Assembly (NCBI RefSeq): GCF_000055945.1
Contig: NC_008011.1
Span: 372,001-436,000 of the forward strand
Length of the DNA: 64,000 nt
Source of the DNA: Lawsonia intracellularis PHE/MN1-00
GTDB lineage: Bacteria > Desulfobacterota > Desulfovibrionia > Desulfovibrionales > Desulfovibrionaceae
Reading direction: 5' to 3'
Translations under genes and position numbers: made by a program
In this document: positions 18,605 through 27,632 of the stretch, one piece after another
Numbering within the stretch: position 1 is the stretch's first letter
Layout of the letters: each line of letters opens with the position of its first letter
Notes under the pieces: model-generated
Seen by the model: only the letters and a program-made list of their open reading frames with translations
Told to the model about the DNA's origin: nothing
The model's database searches: none

Positions 18605-19235
18605 AGAAAGTTCTGTTTTAAACCATAAAGCTTCTGGAACTGCTTTAGTAATATGTGCTCCTTCTGGAACAGGCAAAACAACACTTATTCAAAGGCTTAG
18701 AAAAGAATTTCCCTGTTTTGCCTATTCTATCTCCTGTACAACACGCCCTCCTCGTAAAAATGAAGAAGATGGTAAAGATTACTATTTCATTAGCCAAGAA
18801 GAATTTATAGCTCGAAAAAATGAAAAATATTTCGCCGAATGGGCTTATGTTCATGGATACTTTTATGGAACTCCTCTTGCTCCAATACTTACTATTCTTA
18901 ATAATGGGCAAGACATTCTATTTGATATAGATGTACAAGGAGCCGCACAACTCTACCTTACTTTACCATATGCTAAGTATATCTTTCTTCTTCCCCCAAC
19001 CATGGTTGAGCTTGAAAAACGATTACGCTCACGTGGAACTGATCGAGAAGATATTATCCAACATAGACTTCTTTCTGCAACTCAAGAAATACGACAAGCA
19101 CACTGGTTTGATACCTGGATCGTCAACGAAAACATTGATAAAGCATATGATGAACTAAGAGCTACTTATTTAGCATCCAAATTATCTCCAAAGTTTCAAC
19201 CAACTCTTATTACATCTATCTTAGAAGGATGGTAA
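18597..19235 (+). CDS. gmk: Guanylate kinase
   Basis: Phosphorylates GMP to GDP with ATP. The P-loop [14 protein letters not shown] lies near residues 21-34, followed by the GMP-binding part [20 protein letters not shown] and the [13 protein letters not shown] loop. [10 protein letters not shown] and [12 protein letters not shown] complete the fold. At 212 residues it is of normal size. Its start overlaps the end of the RemA-like gene by 8 bases, which suggests translational coupling. Confidence 0.97.
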   Translation: MTKESSVLNHKASGTALVICAPSGTGKTTLIQRLRKEFPCFAYSISCTTRPPRKNEEDGKDYYFISQEEFIARKNEKYFAEWAYVHGYFYGTPLAPILTILNNGQDILFDIDVQGAAQLYLTLPYAKYIFLLPPTMVELEKRLRSRGTDREDIIQHRLLSATQEIRQAHWFDTWIVNENIDKAYDELRATYLASKLSPKFQPTLITSILEGW

Positions 19236-19241
19236 GAAATA

Positions 19242-19931
19242 ATGGCTAAGCTTATCGTTGCCTTAGATTATACATATGCTTCTGAAGCCCTTGCCATGGC
19301 TAATATACTTAAAAAACATGTTGAATGGGTCAAAGTAGGGTTAGAGCTCTTTACTCATGAAGGACCTAGTATCATTCAATTATTAAAAAGAATGGGGTTT
19401 AAGGTTATGCTTGATCTCAAACTTTTTGATATCCCAAATACTGTAAAAGGAAGTGTTCGCTCAGCTTGCTTAATGGATGTAGATATGCTCACACTCCACA
19501 TTTTAGGTGGAGAACACATGATTAAAGCTGCACTCAATGAAGTTCAAAGTTCTATACAAAAAAAATCACACTCTCCTCTTCTCTTTGGAGTAACAATACT
19601 TACAAGTATAAAACAAGGAGAACTCCCAGGATATAATCAAGATATTGCATCTATGGTGCTTAATCTTGCAGCATATGGTCAGCAATGGGGTCTTCATGGT
19701 ATAGTTTGTTCTGGCCAAGAACTAACAAAAATAAAAGCATTATACCCATCTTTATCATGTTTGACACCAGGAATCCGTATGTCTTATAGTCAAAAAGACG
19801 ATCAGCATAGAGTTATGACTCCAAGTGAAGCAGTTAAAGCAGGAAGTGACTTTTTAGTTATTGGTCGACCAATAACACAAGCAGAACAACCAATAAAAAT
19901 AGTAGAAGACATTATATCCAGTATAATGTAA
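19242..19931 (+). CDS. pyrF: Orotidine 5'-phosphate decarboxylase
   Basis: Last step of UMP synthesis, decarboxylation of OMP. The TIM barrel begins with LIVALDYTYASEALAMA. The catalytic charged network is in VMLDLKLFDIPNTVKGS (Asp and Lys of DxKxxDIPNT). The phosphate-binding end has LTPGIRM and DFLVIGRPIT. The 229-residue length is typical. It begins 6 bases after gmk, so the purine kinase and the pyrimidine enzyme are co-expressed. Confidence 0.96.
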   Translation: MAKLIVALDYTYASEALAMANILKKHVEWVKVGLELFTHEGPSIIQLLKRMGFKVMLDLKLFDIPNTVKGSVRSACLMDVDMLTLHILGGEHMIKAALNEVQSSIQKKSHSPLLFGVTILTSIKQGELPGYNQDIASMVLNLAAYGQQWGLHGIVCSGQELTKIKALYPSLSCLTPGIRMSYSQKDDQHRVMTPSEAVKAGSDFLVIGRPITQAEQPIKIVEDIISSIM

Positions 19932-20000
19932 AAAAGAAAAAATAAAGCTGTTTTTTAGTACTGTTGACATATTATATTGTTAGGAAACAAGGAAATATGT

Positions 20001-20819
20001 ATGAGTGAACAGCAACAAGCAAAGCGTATCCGTGGAGTTTTTTCCTCACAAGAAATCCGTAAAGTTGGTACAGGAACTACAACACGCAAGACAGTTAGTA
20101 AAATCTTCTGGTTTGTTGAACAAGCTGAAGATGGTAATATTTTTATACAGTCAATTAATACAAACTATGTACCTACGGGGTTACCTAAATCCATAACTAT
20201 GGAAGAACTTCTTTCAAAATATTCCCCTGAACCTGAATTTTATGTACAATCTGTTTTCCCTAAGATGCAACAACTTGCAGAATCACTTAATAAGGCTGAT
20301 GAAAGTCGTGAAAAAGGAGAAACATTTACTGCTGAATTTGAATATGAAAATGCACTTAAACTTGATGAAGAAAATGTTAGAGCAAACTTTGGAATAGGAC
20401 TTACTTATCTTTCACGTGGAGAATCAGAAAAAGCTGATAATATCTTTGAACGTCTTGTACATCTTGATGCTGCATTTGAAGAGCAACATAAACATCTATT
20501 TAATGAGTTTGGTATCAATTTAAGAAAAAATAAAATGTATAATCAAGCTGTAGATTATTATACTAGAGCACTTGAGCTTACAAAAGCAGACGAAAACCTT
20601 CATATTAATATGGCAAGAGCGCTATTTGAACAAAAAAACTACACAGCATGTATAGATCAACTGTTCCAAGCACTAGAGCTCTCTCCAGAAAACACTACAG
20701 TTATCCAATTTTTAACATGGTTAGATAATAAAAAATTAGTTCCTCAAAGCCATCAAAAAAAAGTTACTGATACCATACAATCTATAACAACTAAAAATAG
20801 TTCTAAAAAAGATGACTAA
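20001..20819 (+). CDS. Tetratricopeptide repeat protein
   Basis: A 272-residue protein with no signal peptide. ATG 20001 is chosen over the in-frame TTG at 19977 because AAGGA lies upstream. The first 95 residues (RIRGVFSSQEIRKVGTGTTT and on) form a domain I do not recognise. From about residue 98 on there are three or four TPR units, for example AEFEYENALKLDEENVRANF, VDYYTRALELTKADENLHIN and IDQLFQALELSPENTTV. TPR proteins usually serve as binding platforms; the partner is unknown. It lies 69 bases after pyrF. Confidence 0.82.
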   Translation: MSEQQQAKRIRGVFSSQEIRKVGTGTTTRKTVSKIFWFVEQAEDGNIFIQSINTNYVPTGLPKSITMEELLSKYSPEPEFYVQSVFPKMQQLAESLNKADESREKGETFTAEFEYENALKLDEENVRANFGIGLTYLSRGESEKADNIFERLVHLDAAFEEQHKHLFNEFGINLRKNKMYNQAVDYYTRALELTKADENLHINMARALFEQKNYTACIDQLFQALELSPENTTVIQFLTWLDNKKLVPQSHQKKVTDTIQSITTKNSSKKDD

Positions 20820-20878
20820 TTCCTTAAAGAAATTATCCTCAACATAGAGTATGAATTAGCCAAACCAACTACACTTCC

Positions 20879-22585
20879 ATGAAAAAATGGCTTACTGCTC
20901 CTATTAGTTCCCAAATACCTTTACACTGGGCCAATATTCTCCATATTCCAGAACCTATTCTTATCCTCCTTTGGCAAAGAGGTATTACCTCTTTAGAAGA
21001 AATGAATATTTTTCTTTCCCCTAAACTTCAGTACTTAGCACACCCAAAACACTGGAGTGGAATTGAAGATGCAGTCGAACTTTTAAATAATGCTATAGAA
21101 CAAAAACAACCTATCATTGTTTGGGGAGACTATGATGTGGATGGAGTTACTGGTTCTACTGTTATTCGTGAAGTACTAACATTTCATCAAGCTCAAATTA
21201 TTGTACATCTCCCAGATCGCAAAAAAGAAGGCTATGGGGTTAATATACCTGTAATAGAACAATTAGCTCTAGAACATCCAAAAGCACTTCTGATTACTGT
21301 TGACTGTGGAATTAGTGATGTTAAAGCCATATACCGTGCACGAGAACTTGGATTTACAGTCATTATTTCTGATCACCATCTCCCTCCTACATCTTTACCT
21401 CCAGCACATGTAATCTGCAATCCCCGTATAGGAGAAAATCCTTGTTCATACCTTGCAGGTGTTGGTATTGCTTTTTTCCTGATGGCAGCACTTAATAATA
21501 AACGTGCTGAGCAAACGGGTCAGCGTATGGATATGAGAGATGTTCTTGATCTTGTAGCACTTGGGACACTTGCTGATATGGCTATGCTTAGTGGACAAAA
21601 TCGTATTTTAGTAAAAAATGGACTTCTTAAAATTGCTGAAGCTAAGAGACCTGGAATTGCAGCATTGAAAACTGTTTCTGGCTTTACTCCTTTAACACAT
21701 TTAGGTGCTGGGCAGGTAACATTCCACCTTGCACCCAGAATTAATGCTGCAGGTAGATTAGGTAGTCCTCGGATAGCACATGAAATGCTTTATACAACCT
21801 CAAAAGACTTTGCTATTGAACATGCAACTCTTTTAAATAAGATAAATGAAGAACGCCGTAGTGAAGAAGAATATATTTTTAATGCAGCATTAGAGCAAGC
21901 TCAGTTAGAAAATCAAAGACAAGGACTTGTTCTTCATGGTTCTGACTGGCATCAAGGTGTCCTTGGAATTGTTGCATCTCGTATCACAGAAGCTGTTCAT
22001 AAACCTGTTCTTATACTCTGTACTGATGGTAAAATGCTGAAAGGATCAGGAAGATCAATTGCTGATTTTGACTTATACCATGGGTTATCTCAATGTGCTG
22101 ATTTATTTGAACGCTTTGGAGGTCATAAACAAGCTGCAGGATTAACATTACCAATTAACCATCTTCATATTCTAAAAGAACGATTTGATACTGTTGTTAG
22201 AAATTTTTTTGGAGATACACCTATTACACCTATTCTTCATATTGACATGGAACTCCCTTTTCAAAAAGCTACTAACTTTAATTTTTTAAAATCTCTAGAA
22301 TTATTACAACCTTTTGGAATAGGAAACCCTGAACCTATTTTTAGTTCTCTTCCTTTACGTATCCAACGTTGTAATACATTTGGAAAACATAAAGAACACA
22401 TTAATATGTTAGTAGTAGAAGAAATCTCAGGCATATCCCTTCAAGCTAAAGGTTGGAGATTAGCAAAAAATATATCTTCATCCTTACAAAACTCTCGAAT
22501 CCAATTAGCTTATACTCCATCACTCAACTTTTATAATGGTATTAGTAGTATTGAACTTGAAATAAAAGATTGGGTTGAACTTTAA
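20879..22585 (+). CDS. recJ: Single-stranded-DNA-specific exonuclease RecJ
   Basis: A 5'-3' single-strand exonuclease for recombination and mismatch repair. The DHH phosphoesterase motifs are clear: VWGDYDVDGVTGSTV near residue 80, LITVDCGISD, and ISDHHLPPT near 163. The DHHA1 domain has GSGRSIADFDLYHGL and FGGHKQAAGLTL near 390-420, and a C-terminal OB-like region follows. The 568-residue length matches the family. The Shine-Dalgarno is weak, so translation may be modest. Confidence 0.95.
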   Translation: MKKWLTAPISSQIPLHWANILHIPEPILILLWQRGITSLEEMNIFLSPKLQYLAHPKHWSGIEDAVELLNNAIEQKQPIIVWGDYDVDGVTGSTVIREVLTFHQAQIIVHLPDRKKEGYGVNIPVIEQLALEHPKALLITVDCGISDVKAIYRARELGFTVIISDHHLPPTSLPPAHVICNPRIGENPCSYLAGVGIAFFLMAALNNKRAEQTGQRMDMRDVLDLVALGTLADMAMLSGQNRILVKNGLLKIAEAKRPGIAALKTVSGFTPLTHLGAGQVTFHLAPRINAAGRLGSPRIAHEMLYTTSKDFAIEHATLLNKINEERRSEEEYIFNAALEQAQLENQRQGLVLHGSDWHQGVLGIVASRITEAVHKPVLILCTDGKMLKGSGRSIADFDLYHGLSQCADLFERFGGHKQAAGLTLPINHLHILKERFDTVVRNFFGDTPITPILHIDMELPFQKATNFNFLKSLELLQPFGIGNPEPIFSSLPLRIQRCNTFGKHKEHINMLVVEEISGISLQAKGWRLAKNISSSLQNSRIQLAYTPSLNFYNGISSIELEIKDWVEL

Positions 22586-22646
22586 TTACCCTTTATCAAT
22601 AATGAATATAGAGAGAGCATGTTACTAATAGATTATTTAGCATATA

Positions 22647-23873
22647 CTATTCAACAGGTATGATATCTAAATTAGTCCCTGTTAATGAACGTACTCCAGT
22701 AGCTGTAATTTCTAATGTATGTTCAAGACCAACTGTTCCAAGACCAGGAAGACTTATCTTTGGCTCAATGGCTATAACCATACCCTCCTGTAAAGGTTCT
22801 TTAAAACCTGCTGCAAATACAGGGTATTCATCTATGGTTAACCCAATCCCATGTCCTAAAAAAGGTACAGCATCTTTACCTGTACCCATAAATGTTGCAG
22901 GACTCTCTATAGATTGAGATTCTTTTTTAGCAACATTCCATACCTCTTCTGGAGTTACGCCAGGTTGTAACATTGAAAAAACTTTTTCATAAATTGACTT
23001 ACAACAATCTTGAGCTCTTTTAATTTTATCTGGAATAGAAGAAACAGGACCAGACCAAAAAATTTGTGTTTTATCAGTTTGATATCCTTCAAGCATAAAC
23101 CCTATATCAACTGCCAATAACATATGTTTCTTCCAAATCACCCCAGCATCCCCCATAAAAGGAACCGCAGGATGAATGCCTCTTCCTGTAAGAGCACCAT
23201 TAAAATAGGATGGATAATTACCAGACTCTCCAACAGATACATAACCAAGAAATAATTCTTCTCCAGGATTATTACAACGTAACATACCCTGATGTCCATG
23301 TTCAAAACAATGTTTCCAAATAAGATGGGCTATCTCAAGTTCACTATGACCTGAAGATAATTCTTGAGGGAGTATATCTTCAAGAATACGTTTATGGCGT
23401 TCACCACAAATACGAATTTTTTTACGTTCCCACTCAGATTTAATTGATCGCAATTTTTCAAGAATACCATCACATGACAAACAGTTAATACCAGGAACAC
23501 GTTGTTGAAACATTTCTGCCATTGTCCAAGTAAATGCTTTCTTTTCTATAGCAATAGTAGAAGATAAAGGACTCCCGGCCTCCTCACAAATCGTTCTAAT
23601 CTCTTTATATGATTTAAATTGATAAATCTGTTTAATGGGTGATTCAACTTTTGCTCTTTCAAGACCTTTTCTAAGAAGTAATATAGGCTCTCTATTATCA
23701 TTAGGAATCCACAAAAGCCCAACACCTAATGTCCCAGTTAAATAATAAATATTAAGACGCGAGCAAACAAGCATCCCACCTACTTGTGGGAAATTCTGGT
23801 TCATAGCATCTCTACATTTTTGAATCCTTGATTGATACTCACTTATAGGAAATTGTTCTAATGCTGTTATCAT
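22647..23873 (-). CDS. M24-family metallopeptidase, Xaa-Pro aminopeptidase-like
   Basis: Residues about 1-160 form a creatinase-like N-terminal domain. Residues 170-400 are the pita-bread catalytic domain, and all five metal ligands are visible: Asp in LAVDIGFML, Asp in YQTDKTQIFW, His in FLGHGIGLTIDEYP, Glu in VIAIEPKIS and Glu in VGLEHTLEIT. It is predicted to cleave Xaa-Pro peptides in the cytoplasm. It stands alone, convergent with recJ and divergent from the CoA-binding gene. It could be another creatinase-fold hydrolase, since substrate is not set by these motifs. Confidence 0.9.
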   Translation of the reverse strand: MITALEQFPISEYQSRIQKCRDAMNQNFPQVGGMLVCSRLNIYYLTGTLGVGLLWIPNDNREPILLLRKGLERAKVESPIKQIYQFKSYKEIRTICEEAGSPLSSTIAIEKKAFTWTMAEMFQQRVPGINCLSCDGILEKLRSIKSEWERKKIRICGERHKRILEDILPQELSSGHSELEIAHLIWKHCFEHGHQGMLRCNNPGEELFLGYVSVGESGNYPSYFNGALTGRGIHPAVPFMGDAGVIWKKHMLLAVDIGFMLEGYQTDKTQIFWSGPVSSIPDKIKRAQDCCKSIYEKVFSMLQPGVTPEEVWNVAKKESQSIESPATFMGTGKDAVPFLGHGIGLTIDEYPVFAAGFKEPLQEGMVIAIEPKISLPGLGTVGLEHTLEITATGVRSLTGTNLDIIPVE

Positions 23874-24013
23874 CGTTTACTCTTTTATAACTGTTATATA
23901 GCTTATTATATCTAACCTGTTGCTATTAGATAAAAAATAACAATATTATAGCTAAATAAAAATACGTTTATTATTTATCGTTATAGTATTACTGTTACAC
24001 TAAAGGAGTTTAT

Positions 24014-24430
24014 ATGCAACACCCGTCAGATAGTACACTTAAAGATATTCTCTCTCAATCAAAAACTATTGCAATTATTGGAGCTAAAGATGAGCCTAAT
24101 ACCCCTGTTGGTCGGGTAGGACAATATCTCATCAAAGTAGGATATACAGTTATTCCAGTCCATCCTATACGCAAATCTGTCTGGGGGATCCCAGCATATA
24201 CTTCTATTACAGAAATTCCTGTGCATATTGATATTGTGGACCTATTCAGAGCACCAGAATTTTGTCCTATTCATGCACATGAAGTCATAAGCTTATTACA
24301 ACCACCACAACTTTTTTGGATGCAACAAAGTATTATTAGTCCAGAGTCAGTAAATATTGTTCAACAATATGGAATTACAGCTATTGAAAACCTTTGTATT
24401 ATGGCTGAACATAAGCGATTATTTAATTAA
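24014..24430 (+). CDS. CoA-binding domain protein (YccU-like)
   Basis: A 138-residue single-domain Rossmann protein of the CoA_binding_2 type. It has TIAIIGAKDEPNTPVGRVGQ at the nucleotide loop, YTVIPVHPIRKSVWGIPAY, and HIDIVDLFRAPE. The family is widespread and its exact role is not settled. ATG is preceded by AAAGGAG. It is monocistronic as far as can be seen, with 184 bases before the next gene. Confidence 0.85.
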   Translation: MQHPSDSTLKDILSQSKTIAIIGAKDEPNTPVGRVGQYLIKVGYTVIPVHPIRKSVWGIPAYTSITEIPVHIDIVDLFRAPEFCPIHAHEVISLLQPPQLFWMQQSIISPESVNIVQQYGITAIENLCIMAEHKRLFN

Positions 24431-24614
24431 GTAATTCTATTGCTCACATCCTAAAATATTAAAGGATCAAGTTTTGCATTCTACACATGTATATAACTTG
24501 TATATTGAGTTATCACAAAAAGGATTATAGTAAATGAGCATTCTAGTACTAAGTGAAATAACTAAGCATAACCTATCTATCTTCTAAAATTATCGAGAGA
24601 GCCATGGAGGATGC

Positions 24615-25526
24615 ATGATCCTTGATAAATATTATAAAATCTTGCATGTTGATAACTCTGCATTTCTTGATGACATAAAACGTTCTTATAGAAAATTAGC
24701 ATTTGCTTTACACCCTGATTTAAATCCAACTATTCCTCATGCTACGGCTAAATTCCAACAACTAAATGAAGCTTATGTAATATTATTAAGAGCATACAAA
24801 AGTAATACTTCTAAATCTCATTCAAAAACTACTACAAAACAGTCTACTACTAATGCTACACAACAGAAAAATAAAGAGAGGGATAAAGCTTATAGAAAAA
24901 ATAAAACAGAGTATATAAAAAGTACTAGCAAAAAAACTCACTCTAAAAACCCACATAAGAATAGTATATTTGAAGCATCTATTGATGAAAACTTTGATGA
25001 AAAGCAAAAAATATTACAGGATATTTTGAATGACGACTTTGCTAGGAATGTATTTGAAGATATTTTTAGAACTATCCAAAATAAGCAAACTAAATCTTCA
25101 AACATTCAAGATTCATCCACTCAAAATTCATCACAAAATAAAAAGCCATCAATTATAACAAGACTTTTTCAAACCATAGGACAAATTACTCATTCATTTC
25201 AAAAAGGACAACACCCCAATACTTCATCTCCAAACAATGTAAAAGTCACATATGGGGGAAAAGATGCTCCAAACACAGTTAAATCATGGTTGAAAAGTCA
25301 AATAGATGAAGAACAAACTATTGAACTTCCTGCTACCGCACTTAGGCCTGGATCACGAATCCGTTTAAATATTCGACAAGGATTCTCAGAAAAATTAAAA
25401 GTACTTGATCTTACGTTACCATCAGATTTTACCTTTAATAAGCAACTCTATTTTAAAGGTATGGGTAAAAAACTTGGACGATGGCAAGGAGATCTCTATT
25501 TACGTTTTATACCTAAACGATCATAA
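24615..25526 (+). CDS. J-domain protein with low-complexity linker and DnaJ C-terminal fragment
   Basis: Residues 5-62 form a J domain with the HPD motif (ALHPDLNPT) that stimulates DnaK ATPase. A linker of about 150 residues rich in Lys, Ser, Thr, Gln and Asn follows and looks disordered. The end (EEQTIELPATALRPGSRIRL through LYFKGMGKKLGRWQGDLYLR) resembles the second half of the DnaJ C-terminal substrate domain. There is no Cys-rich zinc region. The layout is like CbpA but with only one C-terminal subdomain. GGAGG lies four bases before the ATG. This is probably a secondary co-chaperone. Confidence 0.85.
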   Translation: MILDKYYKILHVDNSAFLDDIKRSYRKLAFALHPDLNPTIPHATAKFQQLNEAYVILLRAYKSNTSKSHSKTTTKQSTTNATQQKNKERDKAYRKNKTEYIKSTSKKTHSKNPHKNSIFEASIDENFDEKQKILQDILNDDFARNVFEDIFRTIQNKQTKSSNIQDSSTQNSSQNKKPSIITRLFQTIGQITHSFQKGQHPNTSSPNNVKVTYGGKDAPNTVKSWLKSQIDEEQTIELPATALRPGSRIRLNIRQGFSEKLKVLDLTLPSDFTFNKQLYFKGMGKKLGRWQGDLYLRFIPKRS

Positions 25527-25582
25527 TAAAGAAGAACTAAACGTTATCAAAGAAACAATGTTATTATAGGAGCATTGGACTC

Positions 25583-26272
25583 ATGAATATCCTTATATTT
25601 GGACCTAATGGAAGTGGAAAAGGAACACAAGGTGAACTTATACAGAAAGCTTTTGGTATTACACATATTGAATCAGGTGTTATCTTTCGTGAACATATCT
25701 CAAAAGGAACAGAGCTTGGGAAACAAGCAAAATCCTATATAGATAAAGGTGAACTAGTTCCTGATGATATAACAATCCCTATGATTTTAGAAACTCTTCA
25801 AATTAAAGGGAAAAGCGGCTGGTTATTAGATGGATTCCCTCGTAACATTACACAAGCACAAAAACTTCATGAAGCTATGCTCAAAAAAGGTGTAAAACTT
25901 GATTATGTTATAGAAATCACACTACCTAGAGAAGTTGCAAAAAGTCGTATTATAGGTCGACGTATTTGTAAAACAAACAATAATCATCCTAATAATGTTT
26001 CTATTGATAGTATTAAACCTGATGGAAACAACTGTAGAGTCTGTCATGGAGAACTCATTGTTCGTACAGATGATCAAGATGAGGAAGCCATCAATAAACG
26101 ACACGATATTTATTATAATACCAAAACAGGGACACTATCAGCTGCTCATTACTTCAAAAATCTTTCTGACCAATATGAAACCCACTATATTCTTGTTAAT
26201 GGACAAAATACTATTGAAGAAATCCGAAAAACACTTCTAGAAGATCTTGGTATATCCTCAGAAGTTTCTTAA
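25583..26272 (+). CDS. adk: Adenylate kinase with Cys/His metal-binding lid
   Basis: Equilibrates ATP + AMP with 2 ADP. The P-loop is FGPNGSGKGTQ, the AMP-binding part is SGVIFREHISKGTELG, and LLDGFPRNITQAQKL carries the catalytic Arg. The lid has Cys129, His135, Cys151 and Cys154. These are the same positions I recall as metal ligands in Desulfovibrio gigas adenylate kinase, which binds Zn, Co or Fe. This differs from the four-Cys lid of Gram-positive enzymes and the metal-free lid of E. coli. The length is 229 residues. AGGAG precedes the ATG. Confidence 0.96.
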   Translation: MNILIFGPNGSGKGTQGELIQKAFGITHIESGVIFREHISKGTELGKQAKSYIDKGELVPDDITIPMILETLQIKGKSGWLLDGFPRNITQAQKLHEAMLKKGVKLDYVIEITLPREVAKSRIIGRRICKTNNNHPNNVSIDSIKPDGNNCRVCHGELIVRTDDQDEEAINKRHDIYYNTKTGTLSAAHYFKNLSDQYETHYILVNGQNTIEEIRKTLLEDLGISSEVS

Positions 26273-26357
26273 CAAACTGTTTCTGTGTTAATAATAATTA
26301 TTTCTTTATGATAGAAATAAAAAATAAATATTTAAGTAATACTTTAACATAATATTT

Positions 26358-27632
26358 CTATTTTTTATATAATTTCCTCCATTCATCTAAAAATAAAAGA
26401 GATGTCTCAATAGGTGACAACACACCTGATTCTTGTCTTATTGCAAAAATTATATCATCAAAGTTGCTATCTGTAGTTATTTTTAATTTATTAAATAACT
26501 CCTTAAGTTCTTCTTTATATTCTGTAGAAACTGCATCAGGTAATGACATAATAGCTCTCTCTTTTGGCCAATCAACAGCATGTTCTGAAATATAGGATAA
26601 TAAATCCCTCATTCTTTGTTGATAAGTATGCTCAGTAAGAACTCTACGCCTACCACGTTCAGCAATAACAAATCGTTCTTCTGGGCGTGCAAGAAAATAT
26701 TGTATCTTTTCCTTTAACTCTTCTATAGTAGTAAACGTAGCTATCTCATTCTCTGAAAAAAGTTCTGATAACAGTTGGCGTTGATCAACGAGCTGAAAAG
26801 CCTCACATGAGGCTATCTCAAATGTTCTAGGATTGACAAAGTCTCCATTAGAAACAAATGGCTTGTGTTTTATATATGAATGAAGATTAATATTGATTTT
26901 TGTACCATTATAAATTTTTACAGCATCTTCTGGAGAGATACGCTTACCATCACATTGAACATTTGGTCTAAGAAAACAATCATTATCCCAATCATTTCCC
27001 CATATTTTAAATTGAAATTGAGTAAGTTGTCGAAATGCTACACGACGATTAGGATATCCAGCTCCTAAAAATGAAATGTCTGATCCATATTTTTTTTGAT
27101 CCATAGGAGAAAGATCCATAGGATGATGAAAAGTAGGAAGTGCAGCCATTGGTAAATAACAACTATTAGCAACACCAACAGATGCAAGCTCTTCTAAAAA
27201 TGGCTCTTTCTGGATTACAAAGAAAAAATCATAATAAGGAGCAAAATTTCTCCAATACGTAAATAACCTAAAGTCTTCAACAAACCACATTGCAGTGAGG
27301 ATATTATCTCTTTTAAAGCGTTTTAGTATTTGTCGAGTTACTGGTGCCTGTGCAAGACACAAAACTAAATCTGCTTCAATTTCTGTGGCTTTAACATAAA
27401 TAGCTTGTGAAATGTTTTGTAAAAATGATGCTTCAAGCTCTTCTAACTTACTATTTCGAATATGTAGACCCTTAAGGGCAGTAAATGATCCCCAAAAAGA
27501 AGGTGAATCAAAGACTTCTACACAATGTCCAAGATCTTTTAAGGCAATAGTACAGTATTGTCCTATAGGTAGAGAACCACCATAAAAAGGTAATACTACT
27601 AGTATGCGTAATATTTGTTGTTTCATATTCAT
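26358..27632 (-). CDS. CgeB/DUF3880-type glycosyltransferase
   Basis: A 424-residue GT-B fold protein. The N-terminal half (ILVVLPFYGGSLPIGQYC to LTAMWFVEDFRLFTYW) resembles the DUF3880 domain of CgeB proteins. The C-terminal half has the Glyco_trans_1_2 signature: NPRTFEIASCEAFQLVDQR, then PEERFVIAERGRRRVLTEHT. It probably adds sugar to a surface glycan, but donor and acceptor are unknown. Its start overlaps the end of the adjacent heptosyltransferase-like gene by 4 bases, so the two work from one transcript. Confidence 0.83.
   Translation of the reverse strand: MNMKQQILRILVVLPFYGGSLPIGQYCTIALKDLGHCVEVFDSPSFWGSFTALKGLHIRNSKLEELEASFLQNISQAIYVKATEIEADLVLCLAQAPVTRQILKRFKRDNILTAMWFVEDFRLFTYWRNFAPYYDFFFVIQKEPFLEELASVGVANSCYLPMAALPTFHHPMDLSPMDQKKYGSDISFLGAGYPNRRVAFRQLTQFQFKIWGNDWDNDCFLRPNVQCDGKRISPEDAVKIYNGTKININLHSYIKHKPFVSNGDFVNPRTFEIASCEAFQLVDQRQLLSELFSENEIATFTTIEELKEKIQYFLARPEERFVIAERGRRRVLTEHTYQQRMRDLLSYISEHAVDWPKERAIMSLPDAVSTEYKEELKELFNKLKITTDSNFDDIIFAIRQESGVLSPIETSLLFLDEWRKLYKK

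Noticed and set aside
26294-26330. A/T hairpin between adk and the glycosyltransferase gene as a terminator
   Set aside because: The stem is only A/T pairs with one G-C and there is no convincing T run in either direction.
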